From contig CAWAKF010000048.1 of the NCBI GenBank assembly GCA_963782435.1, positions 62,001-126,000 on the forward strand: a stretch of 64,000 nt of DNA. The letters run 5' to 3'. Position numbers and translations under genes: made by a program. Shown piece after piece: positions 26,844-36,298 of the stretch. The notes below the pieces were generated by a model. The model saw only the letters and a program-made list of their open reading frames with translations. It did no database searches and was not told where the DNA came from. This stretch comes from RBG-13-43-22 sp963782435 (GTDB lineage: Bacteria > Desulfobacterota > RBG-13-43-22). Within the stretch, counting starts at the first letter, position 1, and every line of letters starts with the position of its first letter.

Positions 26844-27701
26844 CTACTTGGCGGGTTTGATCTCAGGATTCTTCCAAAGACCGTCATCCTTGGGCAGGAT
26901 AACGCCCAATTCTTTTTCCTTGGCCTTGATCACCTCTTCCCGGATAGGGAGAGTCGACCTTCCGAGGAGGCCGAATTGCAGCCATTGGAATCCGAGTTTT
27001 AACAACTCCAGATCATCGGTTTTGAGGAGGTCGATCTGCTCCGGGGACAAGTCGAACAGTTTTAAAAAATTGCTTTCAAAAACGAATTTTCTGAATCTTT
27101 CGGTGTTATAACAGGCCAGAAGGACCATGCTCTGGACTTTCCCGTCCAGCTTATGATCCCCCCAGATCCGTTGGGCCGAGGTGATTTGATTAAACAGTTC
27201 CTCAACATCCTTATAGACATCAAGCCCTTGCCCTTTTTCCCATTCCTCCGAGGTCATGGGATGACTTTCCATCAGGCCCAGGCATTGTTTGGGATCAGCC
27301 GTGACAAAATATTCCTCTTCTCCTTCATCCCCATCTCGGGTATCCAGGGGATACATCCGGCAGGCCCAGGGTCGTTCCGAATAAACGGAACAGCCCTTAT
27401 CTGAACTGACAAAGGGGCAACGTTTTTCCGGGTCTTCCCCCATTTTAAGAACGAAAACCGGCAAGCCGGAATCCGACTTGGTCAGAGTCAGGGTATATTG
27501 GTCGATAAAGTCCTCAGAAGTGATCCCCAGACGATTTTTCAACCGCAGGATATCATAGGGGGTCAATACAATGGTCACATCGCCGCAGCACCGGGTGTAA
27601 CACCCAACGCCGGGACCACATTTAAAATTAAAGGTGCCGTGTATGGGCATGATCCCCTCACCCCTGGCAGCCGGTTTAATAGATGGCTTGGTTTCTTCCA
27701 T
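26844..27701 (-). CDS. YkgJ-family Cys-cluster protein, copy 1
   Basis: 285 residues. It has the same arrangement as its neighbour: 'CGPGVGCYTRCCGDVTIVLTPYDILRLKNRLGI', then 'CPFVSSDKGCSVYSERPWACRMYPLD', then an all-helical C-terminal half with 'FRKFVFESNFLKLFDLSPEQIDLLK'. GGAAG precedes the ATG. The family is presumed to bind a zinc or iron-sulfur cluster and is frequent in sulfate reducers and syntrophs (general knowledge); no reaction is known. Confidence 0.82.
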   Translation of the reverse strand: MEETKPSIKPAARGEGIMPIHGTFNFKCGPGVGCYTRCCGDVTIVLTPYDILRLKNRLGITSEDFIDQYTLTLTKSDSGLPVFVLKMGEDPEKRCPFVSSDKGCSVYSERPWACRMYPLDTRDGDEGEEEYFVTADPKQCLGLMESHPMTSEEWEKGQGLDVYKDVEELFNQITSAQRIWGDHKLDGKVQSMVLLACYNTERFRKFVFESNFLKLFDLSPEQIDLLKTDDLELLKLGFQWLQFGLLGRSTLPIREEVIKAKEKELGVILPKDDGLWKNPEIKPAK

Positions 27702-27863
27702 AACAATACTTCCTTTCTAAACGCAAATGCCCGCACCAGGCAGGCAGTAAAAAGGCATAAAAAATAGTTGATGCAAGATATAAGGTATTAGGTCTTTCTT
27801 CCATCCTTGCCCTCCTGCCCCTGCGGGTCTGCAGGCGCAGGCCTTAAACCTCAAACTCTTTTT

Positions 27864-28112
27864 TTATTTGGAGGCGGCAAAAACCCTTAATTTTTTGAAC
27901 GGAGGGTGATCCTGAACAAACCGGAAGGTAGTTTCATCCGCACAAACAACATCGGTGCATAAGCATTGGCGATGGCATTTTTCACAAAAATAATCTTCAG
28001 ACAGAGGATTACCACATTGGCAAAAGGGTTTCATAACCAGCTCCCCTTCTTCCATCTCTGCCAAGAAATAATCCCTTTTTAAAGTTGGTTGGGCGCTTTC
28101 AAGATCAGACAT
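27864..28112 (-). CDS. Small cysteine-rich zinc-ribbon protein
   Basis: 82 residues. Central 'FCQCGNPLSEDYFCEKCHRQCLCTDVVC' gives four close cysteine pairs, suitable for one or two zinc sites. A GGAGCA site lies upstream. Same strand as the two YkgJ-like genes. Not recognised as a named family. Confidence 0.65.
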   Translation of the reverse strand: MSDLESAQPTLKRDYFLAEMEEGELVMKPFCQCGNPLSEDYFCEKCHRQCLCTDVVCADETTFRFVQDHPPFKKLRVFAASK

Positions 28113-28543
28113 AAAACAGGTGCTCCTTGAAATAATAAATTAGGGCAATCGATTATAAAAGCTAATTTCCGGAGAGCTTTAAAAAGGTCCTCATCTTAGA
28201 GATTGAAATATCTTCACCCAGGTACTTCATTAAAAGAAAACAGTTTTAAACCCTCAACACCTTTTAATATATAGCATCGGGGAAGATATTTCAACCTTTG
28301 AAGTTTGTCAGACTGGAATGCTCTTTTAACTGGCAGGAATTTATAGTAATTCATAACCACGGACCAGGAGCCATCGGGGAAGGACAAGACTAATTCCGTC
28401 AATTTTAGGCCCGTCGCCCTGGGGTTCCCTCGTTTTTCTCAAAGGGGTCTCCTTTTTAAGCCGTTCCTCGCCCTGTGAAATCCAGGGTGTGAACCGGAGT
28501 TCCACAGAGCGATGGTTCAAGGTTTCAAGCCTTCCGCACAGAT
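28113..28543. other. Gap after AOR with a possible broken small gene
   Basis: On the minus strand a TTG start near 28444 follows AAAAAGGAGACCCC. A frame change in the CCCC run near 28420 would join it to about 62 codons ending at 28214 ('LSFPDGSWSVVMNYYKFLPVKRAF...'). A MoaD-like partner of AOR would be expected at such a place, but I do not recognise one in this sequence. Left as an unproven small gene. Confidence 0.25.
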
Positions 28544-30250
28544 TTAAAACGGTACCGTGCTGTCCAATCTTTCCCAAATACCCGCTATCTCATCCGGATC
28601 CACATCGAATACGTTCCCTATAGGTGTTGAGTGTTCGGTTTTGAGAAATTCCGGGTCCGGATCATGGACCTTATGAAATTCACTCCCCTGGTTAAATTCG
28701 AGTTCGACTTTCAGGGTCTCCCTGCCGATTCTAACCAGGTCTTCAATCTCCAGGCTAATGCCGAATCGTGCGTTCAAGAGGTCTTTTAAAAAACCCAGAA
28801 GGACCTGGACGTCTCCAATCCTGGCCAAAGAACAATACCCGAAGGTATCTAAAGCGGCTGCTAAAATCTGGGCCTTCAGGGACCTTTCAACCTGACCTTC
28901 CTTGGACTTGAATTTTTCGTAGGTTATGCCGGCCGTATGATCCGCGCCCATGGGACTGGTTGCATAGGTAACCCCCGCGGCCTTGGTAACCCGGGGATCA
29001 TGGGCAGGGATGGCCTGGCCTTTGTAAGCCGGAATTCTGGTGATCCCGAAGGCCTTGCAGGTGGAAACGACCCCATTGCCCAGGATATTCCCGAACTCCG
29101 AACCCTTTTCCAGTTCATCAAAAAGGGCCAATGCGGACTCGGCATCGCCAAAGCTCATCTTTCCGGCGCTGGCGGCCACACCCAGGGCGCTGCCGATTTC
29201 AATGGTATCCAGACCCTGATCATCACAAAGCCGGTCCAGTTTAGCCACAACATCCGGGTCGGACAGGCCCAGATTGGTGCCAAGCAAGGCGAGGGTTTCA
29301 TATTCTAAGCCCGAGGTCAGATATTTTCCGTCCGGACCGTAATAGGAAGTGGAACAGCGGATGAGACATCCCGGCATGCAGCCTTTTAATCCGCCGCCTC
29401 TTTCCTGGTTGACCTTTTCAAAGGCCGAGCCGGCGAGTTTTTCAAAACCCTCGGTCTGCTCGCTGCTGTAATTCTTGGAAGGGGCCGAACCGATGGACCG
29501 CAAAGGAACGATTCCCGCGGGAGTCCCATACTTCTTCATGCCTTGAGCCTGCGGATCTGCTTTTAACACCTCGGCCCAATTTTTTATGGTTTCTCTAAAA
29601 GACGCTTTATCGACACTTTCCACGGCAGGAGCTCCCTGATCGTCAATAACAATGGCCTTAAGGCCTTTAGCCCCCATCACCGCCCCCAGACCACCTCGAG
29701 CCGCGTGCCGGGCAGGATGCCCTTCCGTATCGGTGAACCCCACGCTGGCTGATTTCCAGAGTCGTTCTCCGCCGATTCCGATGGATATGATCGAGGACTT
29801 TTTGTCGTATTTTTCGTATAAGGCCTTCGCGAGATCATAATTTTTCAATCCTCGATACTGGTCGGCCGGCTCGATCACGGCACCATCTTTGGAGATTCGC
29901 AAAAGATACATTTTATCTTTTGGAGGTGAACCTTCAACAACAATGGCCCTGATCCCGAGCTTATCCATCTTCTGACCCACAGGGCCTCCTGAATTAGCTT
30001 CTTTGATCCCCAGGGTAAGGGGGCTCTTGGCCCCTACGGAAATCCGGCCGCAGGATGGGGCCAGTGTCCCGGCCAGAGGCCCGGTGGCGATAATCAATTT
30101 TGCTTCAGGCCCGAGAGGATCACTTTGGGAGGGAACCTCAGCCTTCAGGATCCGGTCGCAAAGTCCTCGGCCTCCGATAATCCTCCAATCCTGGGGAAGG
30201 TCTTCAAAACCTGTTTCCAGTTTAGTCATATTGACCCGCAGTATTCGCAT
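28544..30250 (-). CDS. aor: Tungsten-containing aldehyde ferredoxin oxidoreductase family protein
   Basis: 568 residues; AAGGAGG upstream. The N-terminal AOR domain has 'GGRGLCDRIL' and 'ATGPLAGTLAPSCGRISVGAKSPLT', the pterin-binding 'ARHAARGGLGAVMGAKGLKAI', and cluster cysteines 'GCMPGCLIRCSTSYYG' plus a later Cys in 'DTFGYCSLAR'. AORs oxidise aldehydes to acids with ferredoxin, using tungstopterin, and act in the cytoplasm. Substrate is unknown. Slightly shorter than the ~605-residue archaeal enzymes. It is a single gene, with no obvious partner. Confidence 0.92.
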   Translation of the reverse strand: MRILRVNMTKLETGFEDLPQDWRIIGGRGLCDRILKAEVPSQSDPLGPEAKLIIATGPLAGTLAPSCGRISVGAKSPLTLGIKEANSGGPVGQKMDKLGIRAIVVEGSPPKDKMYLLRISKDGAVIEPADQYRGLKNYDLAKALYEKYDKKSSIISIGIGGERLWKSASVGFTDTEGHPARHAARGGLGAVMGAKGLKAIVIDDQGAPAVESVDKASFRETIKNWAEVLKADPQAQGMKKYGTPAGIVPLRSIGSAPSKNYSSEQTEGFEKLAGSAFEKVNQERGGGLKGCMPGCLIRCSTSYYGPDGKYLTSGLEYETLALLGTNLGLSDPDVVAKLDRLCDDQGLDTIEIGSALGVAASAGKMSFGDAESALALFDELEKGSEFGNILGNGVVSTCKAFGITRIPAYKGQAIPAHDPRVTKAAGVTYATSPMGADHTAGITYEKFKSKEGQVERSLKAQILAAALDTFGYCSLARIGDVQVLLGFLKDLLNARFGISLEIEDLVRIGRETLKVELEFNQGSEFHKVHDPDPEFLKTEHSTPIGNVFDVDPDEIAGIWERLDSTVPF

Positions 30251-30722
30251 TCTTTTTTCCTCCTTGATTTAAAGAAAGTGAAAAAGGTGATTATTAATTC
30301 ATCTGTTCGTTTTATTCCTGTTTGAAAAATTAACCACTTTGGTAGCCCCAAAGTATAGGTAAAGTCGCAAGGTGTGTCAATAAAGATAAATGGCTCTGAC
30401 CGGGGTAGACTTGTGTTATGGAGTTGTGTATAGTGTTCTAAAAAGAAGAAGATCATTCTACTGCATTGAGAGCCGGTCCCACCATTCCTTAATAAATGAA
30501 AATGGAGGCTGATGTAAACACCCGGTCATTATGAAATATTGGATATGCTGGTGGCCCAGACTGCCCCCTTAGTATTCGGGAACATGGGAACCACCGATCT
30601 ATCCTTTATGGACGTTATCCAGAACTATTGCCAATCCCGGGTAGTTTTTAGGACGTCGGGTGTGATAATTTCGGCGATTAAATTATACCATGAAAAGTTC
30701 ACCTTAACTTCGGGGCAAGAAA
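30251..30722. other. AOR-glgX divergent gap
   Basis: 472 bases. A 64-codon plus-strand reading frame (30539-30733, 'MDMLVAQTAPLVFGNMG...') has no recognised relatives and overlaps the glgX start, so I do not call it a gene. No clear hairpin or promoter motif stands out. Confidence 0.4.
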
Positions 30723-32780
30723 ATGCTGAATAAAAGATCGCAGGCTGGGAATAGTTTTCCTCTCGGGGCGACAATCAGCCCGGAGGGGGTCAATTTCAGC
30801 GTCTATTCTAAAAATGCCGTTGGAATGGAATTATTACTTTTTGACCAGGCTGATGCCCCCCGGCCATCCCAGGTTATCCCCCTGAACCCGGCGAAAAACC
30901 GGACCTACTTTTATTGGCACGTCCTCGTTCCCGATTTGCACCCCGGCCAGATTTACGGCTACCGTGTATCCGGGCCATTTGACCCCAAAAAAGGGATGCG
31001 CTTCGATCCCCAAAAAGTCCTGGTGGATCCTTATGGAAAGGCCCTGGTGGTGCCGGAGGTTTACAGCCGATCAGCGGCCGGATTTCCCGGAGACAATACG
31101 ACCACGGCCATGAAAAGTGTGGTCGCAGATTTACGCCGGTATAATTGGGATGGAGATGTCCCCCTCCGGCACCCTTTTTCCAAAACCATTATTTATGAAC
31201 TGCACGTCCGTGGCTTCACCCGTCATCCAAGTTCCGGAGTTGCCTTGGATAAGCGAGGCACCTTTGCCGGTTTGATGGAGAAAATCCCGTATCTTCAGGA
31301 TCTGGGAGTCACCGCTGTTGAACTTCTTCCTGTTTTTCAATTTGACGAACAGGATGCCCCCCCAGGATTAAGAAATTACTGGGGTTATAGTCCGATCAGC
31401 TTCTTTGTACCCCATGCCGGATATTGTGCTTGCCGCGATCCCCTCGGACCTTTGAATGAATTCCGGGATATGGTCAAAGCCATGCACCGGGCCGGGATCG
31501 AGGTCATCCTGGATGTAGTCTTTAACCACACCACGGAGGGGGGTGAAAACGGCCCGACCCTTTGCTATCGGGGATTTGAAAACAGGGCCTATTACCTTCT
31601 GGAAGCCGACAGCGGACGTTACGCCAACTATTCCGGATGCGGCAACACCCTCAATCCCGGCAACTCTATCGTCCGACGAATGATCATCGACAGCCTGCAT
31701 TACTGGGTCAACGTGATGCATGTGGACGGTTTCCGTTTTGACCTGGCCTCGATTCTTTCCCGGGACGAAAATGGCACCCCCCTGGCCAATCCCCCCCTAC
31801 TCTGGGAGATTGAGTCCGATCCGGTTCTGGCCGGTACCAAGCTGATTGCCGAAGCCTGGGACGCGGCAGGACTTTACCAGGTGGGCAGCTTTGTCGGAGA
31901 AAGCTGGGTGGAATGGAACGGAAAATTCCGGGACGATGTGCGTAGATTTATTAGGGGCGATCTGGACGCCGTCTCCAAAGTTGCCCCTCGACTCTTGGGC
32001 AGTCCGGACATTTACGGCTTTCAGGAAAAGGAACCGGAGCATAGTGTCAATTTTATTACCTGCCACGACGGCTTTACTCTCAATGACCTGGTTACCTACA
32101 ACACTAAACATAACGAGGCCAATGGCGAGGAAAACCGTGATGGGACCGAGGACAACCTCAGCTGGAACTGCGGCCTGGAAGGTCCCACGGATGACCCCGA
32201 TATCTCTGGACTTCGCAACCGACAGGTAAAAAATTTCCTGGCCGTCACCCTTTTGTCCCTGGGGGCCCCTATGCTCCTCATGGGAGATGAGGTCCGAAGG
32301 ACCCAGCAGGGCAACAACAATGCCTACTGCCAGGGCGAACTCAGTTGGCTGGATTGGTCCCTGTTGGAAAAGCACTGCGATATCCATCGGTTCGTGAAAG
32401 CCCTGATTTCGGCCCGCTTGTATAGAGACGAATCGGTATCCTCGCCGGAAATCTCTTTGAGTCAGCTCTTGGGACAGGCCCGTATTCAATGGCATGGGGT
32501 TAAACTCAACAAGCCTGATTGGGGTCCTGAATCCCGTAGTATCGCCCTGACCATCCTGACCCGAAACGGCCGGTTTTTGACCCATATGATGCTCAATGCC
32601 TTTTGGGAGCCGCTGGTTTTTGAACTCCCCCCCCTTCAATCCAACTGGCATCGTTGGATCAACACGGCAATGGACTCTCCTGACGACATCAGCCCTTGGG
32701 ATCAGGCCCCTGTTGTTACAGGATCGACCTACCCGGTTCAGCCAAGGTCGATTGTAGTGCTTATAGAACAAGTAAAATAG
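30723..32780 (+). CDS. glgX: Glycogen debranching enzyme GlgX/TreX type
   Basis: 685 residues, GH13. The N-terminal CBM48 ('FPLGATISPEGVNFSVYSKNAVGMELLLFD', about 10-110) precedes the barrel with the four conserved regions: 'VILDVVFNHTTEGG', 'DGFRFDLAS' with the nucleophile Asp, 'LIAEAWDAAG' with the acid Glu, and 'NFITCHDGFTLNDL'. It cleaves alpha-1,6 branches of glycogen in the cytoplasm. No glgA, B, C or P lies beside it. It may instead be an isoamylase-type enzyme of the same subfamily. Confidence 0.94.
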   Translation: MLNKRSQAGNSFPLGATISPEGVNFSVYSKNAVGMELLLFDQADAPRPSQVIPLNPAKNRTYFYWHVLVPDLHPGQIYGYRVSGPFDPKKGMRFDPQKVLVDPYGKALVVPEVYSRSAAGFPGDNTTTAMKSVVADLRRYNWDGDVPLRHPFSKTIIYELHVRGFTRHPSSGVALDKRGTFAGLMEKIPYLQDLGVTAVELLPVFQFDEQDAPPGLRNYWGYSPISFFVPHAGYCACRDPLGPLNEFRDMVKAMHRAGIEVILDVVFNHTTEGGENGPTLCYRGFENRAYYLLEADSGRYANYSGCGNTLNPGNSIVRRMIIDSLHYWVNVMHVDGFRFDLASILSRDENGTPLANPPLLWEIESDPVLAGTKLIAEAWDAAGLYQVGSFVGESWVEWNGKFRDDVRRFIRGDLDAVSKVAPRLLGSPDIYGFQEKEPEHSVNFITCHDGFTLNDLVTYNTKHNEANGEENRDGTEDNLSWNCGLEGPTDDPDISGLRNRQVKNFLAVTLLSLGAPMLLMGDEVRRTQQGNNNAYCQGELSWLDWSLLEKHCDIHRFVKALISARLYRDESVSSPEISLSQLLGQARIQWHGVKLNKPDWGPESRSIALTILTRNGRFLTHMMLNAFWEPLVFELPPLQSNWHRWINTAMDSPDDISPWDQAPVVTGSTYPVQPRSIVVLIEQVK

Positions 32781-32923
32781 AGTTAAACTTGGGGATCTTT
32801 CCCCTTTCGGCAAAATAATCTTGACATCCCCCCCCTTCCCCTTTATTTAAAGATGCAGTTCTTTAACCCATTTTTTTCATTAATTATTTAGGAGTTAACC
32901 TTTCACTGCAGTAGGAGGGAATT

Positions 32924-33508
32924 ATGAAACGATTATGGTTTGGTTTCACGCTTATTACATTACTGGTTTTCGTCTCCGCTTGCGCCACCACGGCACCACG
33001 CCACATGGTGTTAAATGAGAAAACCCCCCTTAACATCAAATCGATCAAACCCGAAACCGGTAAATCTGCTCTTGTTGTGGCCAGGACAACCAACTTCGGG
33101 GGAGCCATCCAATTCGACACCTTCCTTGAGAAAAAAATGATCGGCGTGACCCAGTGGAAAAGTTATTTTATCCGGACTGATGTGAATCCCGGCATCAGTT
33201 ATGTCATTTCCAAGGCAGAAAATATGGAACCGGTAAAAATAAATTTTGAGCCGGGGCGGGTCTATTTGCTCCAACAAATTCCAAGAATGGGTGTGTGGAG
33301 GGCACGGATCAGTGTGGCGCTTATGACCCCTGAGAATTTGCTGTCGATGATGGATGACGACTGCAAGCTATTGACTTATGACCCGAAGAATCCTGGAGAG
33401 GATTTATCTGACGAAGATTATCAAACAGCGATAACCGATTATGAACGGGAAGTTAAAGAAGGCCTGCATAAGGACTACGAAGGGTACAGTGGGATCCCGG
33501 CAAACTAA
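32924..33508 (+). CDS. Outer-membrane lipoprotein, DUF2846-like
   Basis: 194 residues. Signal peptide with lipobox VSAC near residue 20. The body ('VISKAENMEPVKINFEPGRVYLLQQIPRMGVW...RISVALMTPENLLSMM') resembles the beta-rich DUF2846 lipoproteins, in which a 'G+.Y++' strand is typical. TAGGAGGG site 7-8 bases before the ATG. No partner gene is evident. Confidence 0.7.
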   Translation: MKRLWFGFTLITLLVFVSACATTAPRHMVLNEKTPLNIKSIKPETGKSALVVARTTNFGGAIQFDTFLEKKMIGVTQWKSYFIRTDVNPGISYVISKAENMEPVKINFEPGRVYLLQQIPRMGVWRARISVALMTPENLLSMMDDDCKLLTYDPKNPGEDLSDEDYQTAITDYEREVKEGLHKDYEGYSGIPAN

Positions 33509-33526
33509 TAGGACTTCTGGTTCCCA

Positions 33527-33799
33527 TTAAAGCAAAACCACGGTCTGATCATTGGGAATTTCAAACCGGCCCCGGCAACGCGGATTAGGGCAGGTGAGGA
33601 AATCGTCCACCCGGACCAGGTAATCCCGGGCTTTGGCAAACTTGGCCCGGTCCAGTTCGCCGGCACCGGGCGGCAGTTTCTTCTTCTTGGTGCGGCGCAA
33701 CCAACGGACCGGGAATTCTGTTTGTTGGCGGCACTTCGGACAGGTGAAGGTGACTTTTTTGGTTTCCGGGGCCTCGTTGTAAAAATTTCTCTCGTCCAT
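33527..33799 (-). CDS. Small zinc-ribbon protein
   Basis: 90 residues. Two CxxC pairs, 'FTCPKCRQQTEF' near residue 20 and 'LTCPNPRCRGRFEIP' near residue 70, separated by a basic stretch (RRTKKKKLPPG). It looks like a nucleic-acid or metal-binding zinc ribbon with no named family known to me. It follows the toxin-antitoxin pair on the same strand. Confidence 0.65.
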   Translation of the reverse strand: MDERNFYNEAPETKKVTFTCPKCRQQTEFPVRWLRRTKKKKLPPGAGELDRAKFAKARDYLVRVDDFLTCPNPRCRGRFEIPNDQTVVLL

Positions 33800-33826
33800 G
33801 GTTTCTGATTATCCTTTATCGGAGGG

Positions 33827-34108
33827 CTAAGTCAATTCCACTCTAAGTTTTTTCCCTAATGCCAATGCCGCCCGTTCCAATGTGGATAAAGTGACAGAGG
33901 GGTTGGTTGGGTCCAATAGCCGCTCAAGCGCAGCGCGGCTTGTTTTCATCCTGTGAGTCATTTCAGTCTTTGTAAGTTTTCGCCGCTTCATCTCCTGGGC
34001 GATCTGAAAGGCCACCATCCGCTTGATGGCATTAGCTTCCACCTCTTCCAACAGACCTTCCTCTCGGAGGAAATCATCAAAATTATCACCAATGTGTTTC
34101 TTCTTCAT
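33827..34108 (-). CDS. HigA-like XRE antitoxin
   Basis: 93 residues. The helix-turn-helix is at about 40-80 ('EMKRRKLTKTEMTHRMKTSRAALERLLDPTNPSVTLSTLERAALALGKKLRVEL'). It would bind the toxin and its own operator. The stop of the toxin gene lies 4 bases upstream, giving toxin-first order as in HigBA systems. Confidence 0.85.
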   Translation of the reverse strand: MKKKHIGDNFDDFLREEGLLEEVEANAIKRMVAFQIAQEMKRRKLTKTEMTHRMKTSRAALERLLDPTNPSVTLSTLERAALALGKKLRVELT

Positions 34109-34112
34109 AGTT

Positions 34113-34475
34113 TTATTCCTTCTGTAATGACGCTAATCGTTGCCGGGCTAACGTCAGGTCACCTGGCGGGATTTTCTTTGATTTTTTTACAAAGCCATGT
34201 AACAGCACCATAGTGTTACCTGCCAGGGTAAAAAGTACTCGGGCTATGCCCTGGTTGATGTTTGAGCGGACTTCCCAAATGCCTGTTTCCAGTTTTCTGA
34301 TCAGAGGCATTCCCAAGGGCCAACCGAATTGGGCGGTTTTGATATCTTCACCTATAATCTTACGATCTTCAATACTCAGCCCTTTTATCCATTCCCGGAC
34401 CGGTTGATTGCCGGCTCCCGTGCGATAGAATACCACTAACAAAACCGGTTCTTTTTGGCTTTCAGGTTGACTCAC
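34113..34475 (-). CDS. HigB/Gp49-like RelE-superfamily toxin
   Basis: 120 residues: 'VREWIKGLSIEDRKIIGEDIKTAQFGWPLGMPLIRKLETGIWEVRSNINQGIARVLFTLAGNTMVLLHGFVKKSKKIP' is the phage-derived Gp49-like/HigB pattern of ribosome-dependent mRNA interferases. Antitoxin downstream, operator palindrome just upstream. Likely complete. Confidence 0.87.
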   Translation of the reverse strand: MSQPESQKEPVLLVVFYRTGAGNQPVREWIKGLSIEDRKIIGEDIKTAQFGWPLGMPLIRKLETGIWEVRSNINQGIARVLFTLAGNTMVLLHGFVKKSKKIPPGDLTLARQRLASLQKE

Positions 34476-34483
34476 TCCTTATA

Positions 34484-34501
34484 TGTACCAAAATTGGTAC
34501 A
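34484..34501. promoter_or_regulatory. Palindromic operator of the toxin-antitoxin pair
   Basis: TGTACCAA and TTGGTACA form a perfect 8-bp inverted repeat with an AA centre, 9 bases upstream of the toxin start. Position and symmetry fit autoregulation by the XRE antitoxin. Confidence 0.7.
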
Positions 34502-34927
34502 AAAGTCAATGGGAATAATTATATTTTTAGAGTTTATAAAATCGTTAGCACCGAAAAGAATTGTGATAAGGATTATGATTCAGTAAGATTTGGTTGATTG
34601 AATTTTCAACTTTCAATCCTCCATTTCCTGGAGAAAATTTTATCGTTCGCCCCTGGTATCAATGTCCATAGGGATTGAATTGATTCTTTGCCTTTGGGAA
34701 AGGATAGGTGATGCAGAAATCCGGCGAATACCCAAGTTGTGTCCATCCTAACCTGAAATTTTCCTCAAAATCAATTCAAGAACCATCTCGTTATTCTTTC
34801 TTCATATAGGGTAAAATGAATAACGACTGAATAATTACCTTTTTAAAGATAAATTTCCCCCTCCCTTATCCATTGACTTTAAGATGAACAGCAGATATTT
34901 TTAACCATAACAACCACAAGGAAGGAA
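34502..34927. other. Gap between toxin-antitoxin operator and ferredoxin-domain gene
   Basis: 426 AT-rich bases with no convincing reading frame, hairpin or RNA gene. It presumably holds the promoter of the gene at 34928. Confidence 0.5.
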
Positions 34928-36016
34928 ATGGAAATGGAACCTGCCAAGCCCAGCGAGGTTTATCAAAAATTACGGGAAAAACTGGATCAGTATTCCTGCG
35001 GCTTTCCGCTTACCGAATCGGGAGTGGAGTTCAAGATTCTGGAAATGATTTTCACCGAAGAGGAAGCCGCAATGTTCCTTGGTTTGAACCTACAACTGGA
35101 AACAGCGGAAGAAATAGCCCGGCGATTAGGAACCCCTTCGGATGCTGTGGGGCCTTTGCTGCAGCGGATGAAGGAAAAAGGCAATGTTTTTTACTGGCAC
35201 AAGGGGGAAACATTCAAGTATGGTGCGGTTCCTTTTATTTTGGGGCTCTATGAATTCCAACTCAACAGGATGGACAAGGAATTGGCCGGACTGTGCGAAC
35301 AGTATTTTACGGAAGCCTTTTTAAAAAGTATTGGTGCCGTTGACCCCCTTATGCGGGCCATTCCCATCCACCGCTCTCTGGAAGTGTCCCATCCTATCGC
35401 CACTTATGAAGATTCCAGGCGGGTTATCCAGAACAAGAATATCATATCCCTGGCCAAATGTATTTGCCGGGTTCAACAAGGTCTGGTTGATAAGGGATGC
35501 GGCAAGCCGCTTGAGGTTTGTCTTTCCTTCGGGGCATCGGCCCAGCATTATATTGATCAAGGGTTGGGGCACCAAATAACAGCCGAGGAAGCCCTTAAAG
35601 TCCTGGATACGGCCGAAGAGGCCGGGCTGGTAATTCAACATTCCAATTCTCAGAATCCCGGGGGAGTGTGCTGTTGCTGCGGCGATTGTTGCGGCTTGCT
35701 TCGCGCCCTGAACCAGTTGCCTTGTCCGGCGGAAGCGGTGGCCTCCAAATATTTTGCCGTTGCCGACACCGACCTTTGCACCGGATGTGAAATCTGCCTG
35801 GAGCGTTGTCAAATGGGGGCGATTTCCATGTCGGATGAAGGGCTGGCCCTGATCAACCGTGATCGGTGTATCGGCTGCGGCCTTTGTGTGACTAAATGCC
35901 CTGCCGGAGCCCTTCTTCTTGAAATTAAACCGGAAGGCCAATGGGTTATGCCCCCGAAAAATGCCATGGAGGCCCTGACCACAATGGCCAAGAAACGCGA
36001 AAAAGCAGCCTATTAA
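34928..36016 (+). CDS. Winged-helix plus 2[4Fe-4S] ferredoxin-domain protein
   Basis: 362 residues. The N-terminal half (about 35-100, 'ILEMIFTEEEAAMFLGL...AEEIARRLGTPSDAVGPLLQRMKEKGNVFYWHKGE') looks like a winged helix. A middle cysteine set has 'AKCICRVQQGLVDKGCGK' and 'GVCCCCGDCCGLLRAL'. The C-terminus has two 4Fe-4S motifs ('CTGCEICLERCQMGAI', 'CIGCGLCVTKCPAGAL'). Such proteins are common in sulfate-reducer and syntroph genomes. It could be a redox-sensing regulator or an electron carrier; no experimental role is known to me. An AKR gene lies downstream beyond a large hairpin. Confidence 0.8.
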   Translation: MEMEPAKPSEVYQKLREKLDQYSCGFPLTESGVEFKILEMIFTEEEAAMFLGLNLQLETAEEIARRLGTPSDAVGPLLQRMKEKGNVFYWHKGETFKYGAVPFILGLYEFQLNRMDKELAGLCEQYFTEAFLKSIGAVDPLMRAIPIHRSLEVSHPIATYEDSRRVIQNKNIISLAKCICRVQQGLVDKGCGKPLEVCLSFGASAQHYIDQGLGHQITAEEALKVLDTAEEAGLVIQHSNSQNPGGVCCCCGDCCGLLRALNQLPCPAEAVASKYFAVADTDLCTGCEICLERCQMGAISMSDEGLALINRDRCIGCGLCVTKCPAGALLLEIKPEGQWVMPPKNAMEALTTMAKKREKAAY

Positions 36017-36077
36017 TTGTCCCATAATAGTACTCACGTTTCCCAAGTCAGGTGGGGTTGTGTTTTGTGGAGTCATT

Positions 36078-36218
36078 GACTGGAGGGCGCTGTCTTTTCC
36101 GGACCTATTTACGGGGGAAGCCGCAGCTCGCCTGCTGATTTTTAGCGGGCGAGCATGCGGAGGGGGTAAAGTGTCCCCCGTGAATAAGTCAGAAGAAAAG
36201 ACCAGCCCGGAAGTCACA
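36078..36218. repeat. Long imperfect palindrome (about 140 bases)
   Basis: Nested complementary blocks: GTCTTTTC/GAAAAGAC outside, GACCTATTTACGGGGGA matching TCCCCCGTGAATAAGTC (15 of 17), then CCGCA-GCTCGCC matching GGCGAGC-A-TGCGG, and CCTGCT/AGCGGG around a GATTTTT loop. Left arm about 36078-36138, right arm about 36146-36218. It could be a small MITE-like element or a stable RNA hairpin. Confidence 0.7.
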
Positions 36219-36298
36219 GACGGAAGAAAATGCAGCCCCACCGGATCGATACTACAATGAGACGGTTAATAAGTACTGAGGAAGGAATAAATAAAAAC

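Noticed and set aside
30539..30733. 64-codon open frame upstream of glgX
   Set aside because: No relatives recognised and it overlaps the glgX start; insufficient support.
31797..32813. 338-codon minus-strand open frame across glgX
   Set aside because: Antisense shadow of the GH13 gene, and no recognisable content.
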